DNA from: CBDCAS01 sp965214015
GTDB taxonomy: Bacteria > Pseudomonadota > Gammaproteobacteria > Coxiellales > Coxiellaceae
NCBI GenBank assembly: GCA_965214015.1
Contig: CBDCAS010000022.1
Span: 335,893 to 399,892, forward strand
Length of the DNA: 64,000 bases
Reading direction: 5' to 3'
Position numbers and translations under genes: made by a program. Shown piece after piece: positions 27,402 through 36,129 of the stretch. How positions within the stretch are numbered: the first letter of the stretch is position 1; every line of letters starts with the position of its first letter. The notes below the pieces were generated by a model. The model was not told the DNA's origin. It did not search any database and saw nothing but the letters and a program-made list of their open reading frames with translations.

Positions 27402-28318
27402 TGGAATTTTTTAAAGCTAACACCAAAATACGTTTTATGAAACAGCGTCTAATGGCTACTGTCCTTTCAGTAGTTATTTTTGTCGCATCGATCGCTGCTT
27501 TAATTACTTATGGTTTAACATTAGGATTAGATTTTACAGGAGGGACACAAGCCATTGTGAGCTTTGATCATTCAGTAGGTGCCTCTCAACTGCGCGATCG
27601 CTTACATGCGCAAGGTTTCAAGCAAGCTCTAGTGCAAGCCTATGCAAATCAGCAGGTTTCAATTCGTATAGCGCCGCATAAAAAATGGTCACAGCAACAA
27701 TTGCAAACTAAGTTAAAATTAGCGTTACCAGCGGATGCAAAGATAGGTCAATTTGAGTATATTGGCCCACAAGTAGGTCAACAACTGATGACCAATGGGA
27801 TCTTGGCTATTGTAATCGCATTAATTGCCACCATGATTTATATTGCAATGCGTTTTGATTACCGTTTTGCAATTAGTGCTGCTTTGGCATTGATTCATGA
27901 TCCTGTGTTGATTCTAGGAATCTTTGCTTTTTTCCATCTAGAATTTAATATGATTGTTTTAACAGCAGTGTTAACTGTCATTGGTTATTCACTCAATGAT
28001 ACGATCGTCGTTTATGATCGTGTTCGTGAAAATTTCCGACGTATGCGAAAAGGGACGCCGTTACAAATTATGGATGCTTCTATTAATCAAACTTTATCAC
28101 GAACTATTATGACCTCAGGCCTCACTTTGCTTGTTGTCATTGCCTTGTTTATTTACGGTGGGCCTACCATTCATGGTTTTGCCCTCGCTTTAATCATAGG
28201 AATTATTGTAGGTACCTATTCTTCAATTTATATTGCAGGTTCATTAGCGATTGCTTTTGGTTTAAATCGAGTGAGCTTGTTATCAAACAAAAAAGTAGAA
28301 GTAGATGATTTGCCTTAA
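27401..28318 (+). CDS. secF: Protein translocase subunit SecF
   Basis: A 305-residue partner of SecD with six membrane helices and the LGLDFTGGTQ block after the first helix. Also present are TVIGYSLNDTIVVYDRVREN and the C-terminal GTYSSIYIAG. The frame extends up to 27341 inside secD, but the GTG at 27401 overlaps the secD stop and gives the expected start MEFFKANTKIRFM, so it is preferred. Confidence 0.97.
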   Translation: MEFFKANTKIRFMKQRLMATVLSVVIFVASIAALITYGLTLGLDFTGGTQAIVSFDHSVGASQLRDRLHAQGFKQALVQAYANQQVSIRIAPHKKWSQQQLQTKLKLALPADAKIGQFEYIGPQVGQQLMTNGILAIVIALIATMIYIAMRFDYRFAISAALALIHDPVLILGIFAFFHLEFNMIVLTAVLTVIGYSLNDTIVVYDRVRENFRRMRKGTPLQIMDASINQTLSRTIMTSGLTLLVVIALFIYGGPTIHGFALALIIGIIVGTYSSIYIAGSLAIAFGLNRVSLLSNKKVEVDDLP

Positions 28319-28345
28319 AGAAGTATTGTTAGATGAAAAAATCCT

Positions 28346-29458
28346 ATGAAAGTGGGTGTCCCTAAAGAAGTTAAGAATGAAGAATATCGTGTTGGTCTAA
28401 CCCCTATGAGTGCCCGAGAATTGATCGCCCATGGTCATGAGGTGATGGTTGAAAAAGGGGCTGGATTGGGTATTGGGTTTACTGATGAGTCTTATCAGCG
28501 AGTTGGTGCTGCCATTGGTCAGACAGCAAAAATGATTTACGATTTTGCTGATATTATTATTAAAGTCAAGGAACCACAAGCGAGTGAATACTCTTTACTG
28601 CGCGAAAATCAAATTTTATTTACTTATTTGCACCTAGCAGCCGATCCTAAACAATCAAAAGCACTCCTTGATTCAAAATGTATTGCTATTGCCTATGAAA
28701 CAGTCAACGGTCCTTTTGGCTTACCACTCTTGACTCCAATGAGTCAGGTAGCTGGTCGTTTATCCATTCAAGCAGGCTCTCATTGTTTAGAAAAAAAGGA
28801 AGGTGGATCGGGACTATTGCTAGGAGGGGTTCCAGGTGTTTATCCAGGTAAGGTAGTAGTTATTGGTGGGGGTGTTGTAGGTACTAATGCAATTCGTATG
28901 GCCATGGGTAAAGAGGCTCTAGTGACTGTATTAGATCACTCACTAAAGCGCTTGCAAGAATTGGATTTTCAATTCGGTGGTCGTCTCAATACTATTTTTG
29001 CAACGGAGGCTATGATTGAAGAGTATGTGGTTGATGCAGATTTAGTGATTGGTGCTGTGCTGATTCCTGGTAAAACTGCTCCAAAGCTTGTGAGTCATTC
29101 TATACTTCATAAAATGCGACCAGGTTCTGTGATTATCGATGTTGCTATTGATCAGGGCGGTTGTTTTGAGACTAGCAAACCAACGACACATTCTAATCCA
29201 ACGTATTTAATAGACGGTGTCGTCCATTATTGTGTGACTAATATGCCAGGAGCTGTGCCTAGAACATCAACATTGGCTTTGAATAATGCAACACTCCCTT
29301 TTGTAATTGCTCTAGCAGATAAAGGTTACCAACAAGCCATGCGCGATGATTCCGATTTACTCATGGGATTAAACGTGCACAGTGGCCATATCACTCATAA
29401 GGGAGTCGCATTAGATTTAAAATTACCTTACAAGCCTGCTGAAGATTTTATCTATTAG
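28346..29458 (+). CDS. ald: Alanine dehydrogenase
   Basis: A 370-residue NAD-dependent enzyme converting L-alanine to pyruvate and ammonium. N-terminal KEVKNEEYRVGLTPMSA and the Rossmann motif VVIGGGVVGTNAIRMA are clear, and the catalytic-lysine region KVKEPQASEY and histidine region ILFTYLHLAAD are present. Length fits (about 371). It lies 27 bases downstream of secF on the same strand. Amino acids are the main carbon source in Legionella-like bacteria, which suits this enzyme (inference). Confidence 0.97.
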   Translation: MKVGVPKEVKNEEYRVGLTPMSARELIAHGHEVMVEKGAGLGIGFTDESYQRVGAAIGQTAKMIYDFADIIIKVKEPQASEYSLLRENQILFTYLHLAADPKQSKALLDSKCIAIAYETVNGPFGLPLLTPMSQVAGRLSIQAGSHCLEKKEGGSGLLLGGVPGVYPGKVVVIGGGVVGTNAIRMAMGKEALVTVLDHSLKRLQELDFQFGGRLNTIFATEAMIEEYVVDADLVIGAVLIPGKTAPKLVSHSILHKMRPGSVIIDVAIDQGGCFETSKPTTHSNPTYLIDGVVHYCVTNMPGAVPRTSTLALNNATLPFVIALADKGYQQAMRDDSDLLMGLNVHSGHITHKGVALDLKLPYKPAEDFIY

Positions 29459-29475
29459 GGTCTGTTTATCTTTGT

Positions 29476-29727
29476 TTAGCGGTGATCAATAGTTCGGCCA
29501 ATGGCTTGATGATTTTTCTTTGTTTTTCCTGCCTTTTGCCTTGTTTTATGGAGCAAAAATTTTGCTTTTATATAGGCGATAATAAACAGCACAAGGCCGA
29601 TAATGCCGCTGATAATAAATAAGTAAGAAAAAAATACAAAACCTATGATAAACAATAGAATAAAAATTCCAATCCCTATAAGTGAAGCAATCGTTGTACT
29701 TAAGTGGAGTTTTGTAGGTTGGTTCAT
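29476..29727 (-). CDS. Small two-helix membrane protein
   Basis: An 83-residue protein with two hydrophobic helices (about 14-34 and 37-53), and a basic, hydrophilic tail of about 30 residues ending GRTIDHR. No known domain is recognised. It is convergent with ald, with 17 bases between. Function unknown. Confidence 0.6.
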   Translation of the reverse strand: MNQPTKLHLSTTIASLIGIGIFILLFIIGFVFFSYLFIISGIIGLVLFIIAYIKAKFLLHKTRQKAGKTKKNHQAIGRTIDHR

Positions 29728-29932
29728 ATGGATAATTAGATATATTTTAGCAATATAGTGTGGTTGATACTTTATACAATTAAATTGTACCAGAAAATAG
29801 TTTCGCTTGTTGGCTAATTTTTTACCATTGGAAAAATTTGCTTTCTATACGCTTTTTCTTGTACATTAGCTATGTTTTGGATTGAAAATGTGGGAAGATC
29901 TTACATTTGTTAATTATAGATGGAATTGCATT

Positions 29933-31213
29933 ATGTTCAAAAAAAAGAGTGCTGCTGTTATTGCTTGTTCGAGCCTTTTGGTTACTATATCTTTAAGCTG
30001 GGCACAAATGGCAGGCGATAAGCCTGTGCAATCTCACTCATCGCGCCAAAAAAAATTTGCTAGAGCTCATGACTTTACTCAACCGAACGCAGTAGATGGC
30101 TTATCTATTCCTTCTAAATTTGGTTTAGGGTTACAATCTCGCATTCACATTAATGGTTTTTTGTCTGCTGGTATTGCATGGACTAATTCATCATCTAATT
30201 ACATAGTGCCTAACCATGGTACTATTGACAACTCAGTGGGTGCTGCACCGTTGTCACTGATTGGTTTACAGTTTACGGCCGATTTACTGAATCATTTACA
30301 AGTGATTACCCAGTTTGTAGGAGATGGTGATAATACCAATGGTAATACAGCCTATCGAGTTAATGTAGAGTGGGCATTTCTACGCTATGTATTTAACGAT
30401 AATTATCAAGTTCAAGCTGGTCGCTTTCGCTTACCCGCTTTTTTGTATTCGCAAACTGAGCAAGTAGGGTTTAGCTATCCCTGGGTGATTCTACCGAATG
30501 AAGTGTATCGGATTGTACCCTTTAATAATGTGAATGGTATTACCCTAATTACCCGTCATCCTTTAGGGAATACTAATTGGAATATTACCTTCCAGCCTTA
30601 CTATGGCAGTAACAGGAGCCAATTTACGGTTTATAATAATGCTAACCCTGAAGGTATTGACCTTCGTTTTAGAGAAAATAATTTAGCCGGTATTGTAGTT
30701 AGTGTGGGTAATCAGAATCTGACCTTACGTGGTAGCTATGCAACATTAAAATTAACAGGGATATTTAATGGAGTATCTCCTGTTGTCCCTTCAAGAACAT
30801 TGTTTAGTTCAGACAGTACTAAATTTTATTCCTTTGCTGCTAAGATGTTATTAGGGCGTTGGATTTTCATGGGTGAGTATGCCGATCGTGACACTCCTTC
30901 GAGTGTCGCTGCATTAAGAGGTTACTATGGATCCCTGGGCTTTAAGTTTGGTAAATTAACGCCATTATTTACTTATGCGCGTATTAGAACAACGAATGAG
31001 CGTGAACTTGCTCTAGCACCTGCCTTTAGTGAGTTGCCGCAAGATCAGCAGTCTTATACTCTGAGTTTAGATTATTTATTGAGTCCCAATGTAGATATCA
31101 AAGGGAGTATTAGCCAAATTTCACCCTTAAATGGAACCTTTGGTTTGTTTAATTCTGATCCAGGTAGGAGGCAGGTTTATTTGTATGGCTTATCCGTCAA
31201 TGCGGTGTTTTAA
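29933..31213 (+). CDS. Outer-membrane porin-like beta-barrel protein
   Basis: A 426-residue exported protein. The ATG at 29933 is chosen because it gives a clean signal peptide (MFKKKSAAVIACSS to SLSWAQ); the frame itself opens earlier. After a Ser/Lys-rich linker, alternating polar and apolar strands and aromatic girdles indicate a beta-barrel, starting RIHINGFLSAGIAW and ending in a strand with C-terminal Phe (GLSVNAVF), as recognised by the Bam complex. The substrate is unknown. The following gene overlaps its end and encodes a phosphate-binding-like protein, so the pair may handle an anion such as phosphate (inference). Confidence 0.8.
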   Translation: MFKKKSAAVIACSSLLVTISLSWAQMAGDKPVQSHSSRQKKFARAHDFTQPNAVDGLSIPSKFGLGLQSRIHINGFLSAGIAWTNSSSNYIVPNHGTIDNSVGAAPLSLIGLQFTADLLNHLQVITQFVGDGDNTNGNTAYRVNVEWAFLRYVFNDNYQVQAGRFRLPAFLYSQTEQVGFSYPWVILPNEVYRIVPFNNVNGITLITRHPLGNTNWNITFQPYYGSNRSQFTVYNNANPEGIDLRFRENNLAGIVVSVGNQNLTLRGSYATLKLTGIFNGVSPVVPSRTLFSSDSTKFYSFAAKMLLGRWIFMGEYADRDTPSSVAALRGYYGSLGFKFGKLTPLFTYARIRTTNERELALAPAFSELPQDQQSYTLSLDYLLSPNVDIKGSISQISPLNGTFGLFNSDPGRRQVYLYGLSVNAVF

Positions 31214-31742
31214 TGACTTGAGACGGTGGCTAAAAACCATTGGATTGTTGAGCGCTTTGATTCTATCAGGGACAGTGACTGCTAATTTTGTAGTGATTGC
31301 TAATCCTCGATTTCCAGCCAATCAATTAACGAAAAGCCAGCTAAGCGCTATCTTTTTGGGAAAACCTCTCTCAATAACACCCATGGTAGAGCCTTATAAT
31401 CAACCTGATAGTACTGAAATTTTCCAGCAATTCTATCAAGAAATTTTAGGATGGAACTCAGCCCAATGGAATCGTTATTGGAGTTCCCAGATTTTCTCAG
31501 GTTTTAATCAAAAACCACCTGAGGTGAATGATGATCAAATGGCAATTCAAATCGTTGAACGTGATCCAAAAGCGATTGCTTATGTCAATCCTCGTTCTTT
31601 AGATCAAGTGGGCGATAGAGTAAAAGTTATTTATGGTCATTATCGGATGTTAATGTATAAAGAACCTGATCAGGGTAAAAAACTGTATAGCAGCTCACCG
31701 ACTCGTGGTTATATGAGAGCCATTCCAGATTCAGATCAATAA
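31185..31742 (+). CDS. Periplasmic phosphate-binding-like (PBP-like) protein
   Basis: A protein of about 185 residues with an N-terminal signal segment (LKTIGLLSALILSGTVTA) and one small domain typical of PstS-related PBP-like proteins: VVIANPRFPANQLTKSQLSAIFLGK, a WNRYWSSQIFSG block, and AIQIVERDPKAIAYVNPRSL. It lacks the second lobe of full phosphate-binding proteins. The ATG at 31185 follows a GGAGG site at some distance; ATG 31200 is an alternative. The start lies inside the porin gene, so the two are translated together. No pstCAB genes follow. Confidence 0.75.
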   Translation: MAYPSMRCFNDLRRWLKTIGLLSALILSGTVTANFVVIANPRFPANQLTKSQLSAIFLGKPLSITPMVEPYNQPDSTEIFQQFYQEILGWNSAQWNRYWSSQIFSGFNQKPPEVNDDQMAIQIVERDPKAIAYVNPRSLDQVGDRVKVIYGHYRMLMYKEPDQGKKLYSSSPTRGYMRAIPDSDQ

Positions 31743-31786
31743 AAATATAGCAGAGTAAATCGCTTTTCATAGAAGCTCAGTGTAGA

Positions 31787-32206
31787 ATGATCGCTATGTT
31801 AAGACCACGTTTATGGATTAGTACAGTAATTGGTTTATTAGCCGTTGTTTTGGTTATCTGGCTCTCACCAGCACCAAATTATAGAGCACGGGGAATTTTA
31901 TTACCTGCAAAACAAACCCGACCTGCTATCGCTTCTCAGTCAGTAGCTGCCCTACTTCAATCTACCGCAGGTAAGGTCATGGGATATATTAACATTGAGC
32001 ATCACTATGGAGCAGAAGAGGGTTCAGCACGTCAAGAAATTCATGAGCTCGCACAAAAGTTGGCAGCACAGGTTGGTGCTAATGCCTTTGCGGTGACTTT
32101 TTTTGGTGTTGGCCAAGTAACCAGTACGCAATCTATTTATATTTTTCGGGCTACTGCTTACTCTATGCCGAGTATACCCAATTCAACGGAGTCATCACTT
32201 CAATGA
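31787..32206 (+). CDS. Membrane-anchored protein of unknown function
   Basis: A 139-residue protein with one N-terminal membrane segment (about 9-28, LWISTVIGLLAVVLVIWLSP) and a small predicted alpha/beta domain containing ALLQSTAGKVMGYINIEHH and QEIHELAQKLAAQVGANAFAVTFFG. The pattern suggests a YbjQ/YhcN-like or heavy-metal-binding-like ferredoxin fold, but no family is recognised with confidence. It overlaps the lepB start by 4 bases (ATGA) and so may be part of envelope biogenesis. Confidence 0.65.
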   Translation: MIAMLRPRLWISTVIGLLAVVLVIWLSPAPNYRARGILLPAKQTRPAIASQSVAALLQSTAGKVMGYINIEHHYGAEEGSARQEIHELAQKLAAQVGANAFAVTFFGVGQVTSTQSIYIFRATAYSMPSIPNSTESSLQ

Positions 32207-32991
32207 TTGTTAATTTGCCACTTATTTTATTGTGCCTTTGTGTTTTTACAGGGCTTGTGACACTGGTTGATTATTGGCTTCGAGGTCGTGCAAAGCCAAA
32301 AGATTTACCGTTATTAGTAGATTATTCACGATCTTTGTTTCCTGTGTTTCTCATTGTTTTTCTTTTGCGCTCTTTTGTGGTGCAACCTTATCGTGTTCCC
32401 AGTGGTTCTTTAGAGCCAACCATTATCCCAGGTGATTTTATTCTAGTGAGTCAATACAGTTATGGTCTTCACTTACCCGTTTGGAATACTCAATTATTAC
32501 CTGTTTCGCATCCGAAACGAGGTCAGATTGCATTATTTCATTGGCCAGTTGTGCCTCGTATTACCTTTGTAAAGCGTGTTATTGGAGTGCCTGGTGATAC
32601 GATCAGTTATGTCAATAAAGTGTTGATTATTAATGGTCATGTTATGAGCCAAAAATACCAAGGTGACTATGAGATTCGTGAAGGAAGCCAGCGAATTAGA
32701 ATGGCAAAATATGAGGAAAACTTATATGGCTTAAAACATAGTATTTATGTTTGTGCCAAAGGGATTATTAATTGTCCTTCGCAAGGCCATAACTTCTATC
32801 ATTTAAAAATCCCTAAAGGGTATTATTTAATGATGGGAGATAATCGCGATGACAGTGATGATAGTCGTGATTGGGGTTTGGTACCTAAAAGTCGTTTTAT
32901 AGGGCGTGCACTATTGGTTTGGATGAGTTGGGACTCTTATGCACCGTGGTATCAAAAGATACGTTGGCATCGTATTGGCAGTCTTCTTTAA
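32203..32991 (+). CDS. lepB: Signal peptidase I
   Basis: A 262-residue inner-membrane protease that cuts signal peptides from exported proteins. It has two N-terminal helices (about 5-27 and 45-61), then the catalytic serine in PSGSLEPTIIPGDFILV (Ser69), the general-base lysine in FVKRVIGVPGDTI, and the conserved MGDNRDDSDDSRDWG. The usual PSGSM methionine after the catalytic Ser is Leu here, a mild variation. Translationally coupled to the upstream small membrane protein. Confidence 0.97.
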   Translation: MIVNLPLILLCLCVFTGLVTLVDYWLRGRAKPKDLPLLVDYSRSLFPVFLIVFLLRSFVVQPYRVPSGSLEPTIIPGDFILVSQYSYGLHLPVWNTQLLPVSHPKRGQIALFHWPVVPRITFVKRVIGVPGDTISYVNKVLIINGHVMSQKYQGDYEIREGSQRIRMAKYEENLYGLKHSIYVCAKGIINCPSQGHNFYHLKIPKGYYLMMGDNRDDSDDSRDWGLVPKSRFIGRALLVWMSWDSYAPWYQKIRWHRIGSLL

Positions 32992-33035
32992 GCGACTGAC
33001 CGTCTCTTTTTTCTTAATTTAAATAGGTTGGAGTA

Positions 33036-34595
33036 ATGAGTGTATTGGTAGAAGAAAATCAGCGGTTTTCACAGTCAGCCTTGTGGACAGCGCAGCGTGA
33101 ATATTATGATCAAGAAGGTATTGATGCCTGGGTTTCAGAGGTACCTTTTTATGTCACAAGTAATCCCTTTATTGCTCATTGTTATGCTCATATTGCTCTT
33201 CGTTTTATTCAAGATTGGTTAAAGAAAGATCCAGAAGCTTTAAATGAACCTTTTTATTTTTTGGAATTAGGGACAGGCCCTGGGCAATTTAGCTATTATC
33301 TTCTAAAAGCCTTATTAGACCTTAAAAGTCGCCTTAAATTGAATCGATTAAAGTTATGTTATGTCATGTCTGATTTTACTAAAAAAAATATTGAATTTTG
33401 GAGACAGCATCAAAAACTACAACCCTATGTGGAACAAGGTATCTTAGATTTTGCACAGCTAGACTTGGAGCAAAGCTCCGAAATAGAGTTGCAAGATCGT
33501 GGTGTAGTATTAAAAGAAGGTTCAGTGAAAAACCCAATTATCGTGGTAGCTAACTATATTTTTGATACACTGCGTACTGATATTTTTACGATACAAAATA
33601 ATAAGCTTTTTGAATCTCTAGTGACACTCAATACCCATCCGGGTAATTTGCAAAATAGCCGGCCTAAAGATTGGCAAAAGGTGAAGGTACAACATGCAGC
33701 CGTTGAAATTACCAAACCTTATTATGATAACTCTCATTATAATGATGTTTTAAATACTTATCTGAGTCATTTAAACGATACTCATTTTCTTTTTCCTATT
33801 GCTACCTTAGAGGCATTGCAGCGTTTAAAAATGATTTCCAATGGAAAGATGCTTGTATTGTCTTCGGATAAAGCATATTCAAGCTTAGAGGAGCAAGAAG
33901 AGCTTGATTATCCTGAGTTAGCATTTCACGGCAGTTTTTCAGTGATGGCTAATTTCGATATTATTGCACGGGTATTTAAAAGTGCATGGGGAGATGCTTT
34001 GTTACAAACTCCTCGTGAAGGGATTACAACCGCTGTTTTTGCCAGTGGTATGCAGTTTTCACAACTGCCGGAAACTAGTCAAGCTTTAGAGGAATATGTA
34101 GAACGGTTTAGCCCAGGCGATTATTTTTTATTACACGATCAAATATGTCGTGAAGATAAAGAAGTAAAACTGGAAGTCTATGCCGCTTTACTTGCTCTAT
34201 CGCGTTGGGATCCTTATGTGTATGAATTAGTGAATGAGCAAATGATTGAGTTGCTTGAAGAAGTGGATGTGGATACTTTAGAGTATTTATCTTCTAACTT
34301 GCCTAAGGTCGCTGATAATTTTTATTTTATTCCTGGTTGTGAGGATGTACTGTTTAATATTGGTTTGTTTTTTCATGAAGCTGAAAAGTATGAGCAAGCC
34401 ATACTTTACTATCGAAAATCACTGACTATTTTTGGCGAGCAGCATGTCACTGTTTATAATCTAGCAGTGTGTTACTATGAGCTTAATCAATTAAGTCAAG
34501 CTTTAGAATTATTTGAACAGTCTTTGATTTTAGATCCCAAACAAAAAGATGCCAAAAATTGGATTAAAACCATTAAAAAAGAGCTTAAAAAATAA
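33036..34595 (+). CDS. MidA-like SAM methyltransferase fused to TPRs
   Basis: A 519-residue protein. The N-terminal half has a class I methyltransferase SAM site (LELGTGPGQFSYYLLKAL, about residues 74-91) and VVANYIFDTLRTDIF, which resembles the catalytic strand of the MidA/NDUFAF7 arginine methyltransferases. The C-terminal roughly 90 residues form TPR helices (FNIGLFFHEAEKYEQAILYYRKSL, then YELNQLSQALELFEQSLILD). The fusion of these two is unusual. No signal peptide. It lies 44 bases downstream of lepB. The methylation target is unknown; TPRs suggest a protein substrate. Confidence 0.7.
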   Translation: MSVLVEENQRFSQSALWTAQREYYDQEGIDAWVSEVPFYVTSNPFIAHCYAHIALRFIQDWLKKDPEALNEPFYFLELGTGPGQFSYYLLKALLDLKSRLKLNRLKLCYVMSDFTKKNIEFWRQHQKLQPYVEQGILDFAQLDLEQSSEIELQDRGVVLKEGSVKNPIIVVANYIFDTLRTDIFTIQNNKLFESLVTLNTHPGNLQNSRPKDWQKVKVQHAAVEITKPYYDNSHYNDVLNTYLSHLNDTHFLFPIATLEALQRLKMISNGKMLVLSSDKAYSSLEEQEELDYPELAFHGSFSVMANFDIIARVFKSAWGDALLQTPREGITTAVFASGMQFSQLPETSQALEEYVERFSPGDYFLLHDQICREDKEVKLEVYAALLALSRWDPYVYELVNEQMIELLEEVDVDTLEYLSSNLPKVADNFYFIPGCEDVLFNIGLFFHEAEKYEQAILYYRKSLTIFGEQHVTVYNLAVCYYELNQLSQALELFEQSLILDPKQKDAKNWIKTIKKELKK

Positions 34596-34704
34596 AGTCT
34601 GTTGATATCTCCTGGTTATAAAACGTGTTGGGTTCGCTGGCGAACTATTTTGTTCAATAGCGATACTATGTTTTTCGTTTTAGCAAAGCTGATGTCAACA
34701 GATT
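34596..34704 (+). repeat. MITE-like element, copy A
   Basis: A 109-base element that fills the gap between two convergent genes. Its ends are imperfect inverted repeats matching at 12 of 14 positions (AGTCTGTTGATATC and the complement of GATGTCAACAGATT). Inside are a perfect hairpin GTTCGC-TG-GCGAAC and a GAAC...GTTC pair. A long core (TCCTGGTTATAAAACGTGTTGG) is nearly identical to the copy at 63278. Confidence 0.7.
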
Positions 34705-34708
34705 CTAG

Positions 34709-36100
34709 CTAAGGGGATAGCATTTTTTTAGGATCAACTGCTTTGTCAAATTCTGCTTCAGATAAGTAACCAAGCGTTAAACAGGCGGCTTTCAAAGTAG
34801 TCCCTTCTTTATAGGCTTTTTTTGCAATTTCAGCCGCTTTATCATAGCCAATGACTGGATTGAGTGCTGTGACCAGCATTAAGGATTGGTCCAAGTATTT
34901 TTTTATGTGGTTAACATTTGCTTTAATACCCAGGACACAATGCTCAGTCATGGAACGACAGGCATCTGTCAGTAAGTAAATGGATTGTATCAGGTTATAG
35001 ATAATGACTGGCTTATAGACATTTAATTCAAAATTTCCTTGTGTACCGGCAAAGCCGATGGTGGCATCATTCCCTAATACTTGAACACAGACCATGGTCA
35101 TCGCTTCACACTGGGTTGGGTTGACCTTTCCTGGCATAATCGAAGAGCCAGGCTCATTGGCAGGTAAACAGAGCTCACCAATGCCACAGCGCGGGCCTGA
35201 GGCCAACCAGCGGATATCATTGGCAAATTTCATCAATGAACACGCAAGTGTTTTTATAACACCGCTAGTCAATACAATCTCATCATGAGCGGCTAATGCT
35301 GCAAATTTGTTAGTCGCTGATGTGAAGGGCAGGCCGGTAATGCGAGCGATGTGAGCGGCTGCTTTAGAGGCAAATTCAGGATGGGTATTTAAGCCAGTAC
35401 CAACTGCTGTGCCTCCTAGTGCCAGAGGATAAAGAGAATGTAAAACTTCATCAATGGCTTTTAAATTCATATCTAATTGAGCAACATAGCCTGAGAATTC
35501 TTGTCCCAAACTCAGAGGTACGGCATCTTGTAAATGAGTGCGGCCGATTTTAACGATGTGGTTAAATTCATTTTGTTTAGTGCTAATTGCGTTTTTTAAT
35601 TCAGTAACCGCAGGAATGAGTTGGTTGACGATCATCTCTGTAGCGGCAATATGCATTGCCGTAGGGAAGGTATCATTAGAAGATTGCGACTTATTGACAT
35701 CGTCATTGGGATGAATAGGGTGCTTGCTGCCCATTCTACCTCCTGCTATTTCAATAGCACGGTTGGCAATCACTTCATTAGCGTTCATATTCGTCTGTGT
35801 GCCGCTGCCTGTTTGCCAAATTTTTAAAGGGAAATGATGATTGAGCTGGCCTGCAATGACCTCATCGGCTGCTTGCACAATCCACTTTGTTTTTTCTTGA
35901 GAAAGCATTCCGAGTTCTTGATTGGTCAGAGCCGCTGCTTTTTTTAGAATGCCCAGTGCTCGAATAATTTCAGCAGGCATAGTTTCACGACCAATGGCAA
36001 AATTTTGTAAAGATCGTGCCGTTTGAGCACCACCGTATTGATCACCAGGCACTGCAATAGTACCCATACTATCGGATTCCAAGCGGGTATTGTGCGACAT
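34709..36100 (-). CDS. fumC: Class II fumarate hydratase
   Basis: A 463-residue class II fumarase of the TCA cycle, converting fumarate and malate without an iron-sulfur cluster. The superfamily signature GSSIMPGKVNPTQCEA is present, as are GSGTQTNMNANEVIANRA and KIGRTHLQDAVPLSLGQE. Length fits (E. coli FumC 467). It converges with the MidA-like gene, separated only by the MITE-like element. Confidence 0.98.
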   Translation of the reverse strand: MSHNTRLESDSMGTIAVPGDQYGGAQTARSLQNFAIGRETMPAEIIRALGILKKAAALTNQELGMLSQEKTKWIVQAADEVIAGQLNHHFPLKIWQTGSGTQTNMNANEVIANRAIEIAGGRMGSKHPIHPNDDVNKSQSSNDTFPTAMHIAATEMIVNQLIPAVTELKNAISTKQNEFNHIVKIGRTHLQDAVPLSLGQEFSGYVAQLDMNLKAIDEVLHSLYPLALGGTAVGTGLNTHPEFASKAAAHIARITGLPFTSATNKFAALAAHDEIVLTSGVIKTLACSLMKFANDIRWLASGPRCGIGELCLPANEPGSSIMPGKVNPTQCEAMTMVCVQVLGNDATIGFAGTQGNFELNVYKPVIIYNLIQSIYLLTDACRSMTEHCVLGIKANVNHIKKYLDQSLMLVTALNPVIGYDKAAEIAKKAYKEGTTLKAACLTLGYLSEAEFDKAVDPKKMLSP

Positions 36101-36129
36101 GTTAGGTTCCTTTTGTTGTATTAAATAGA

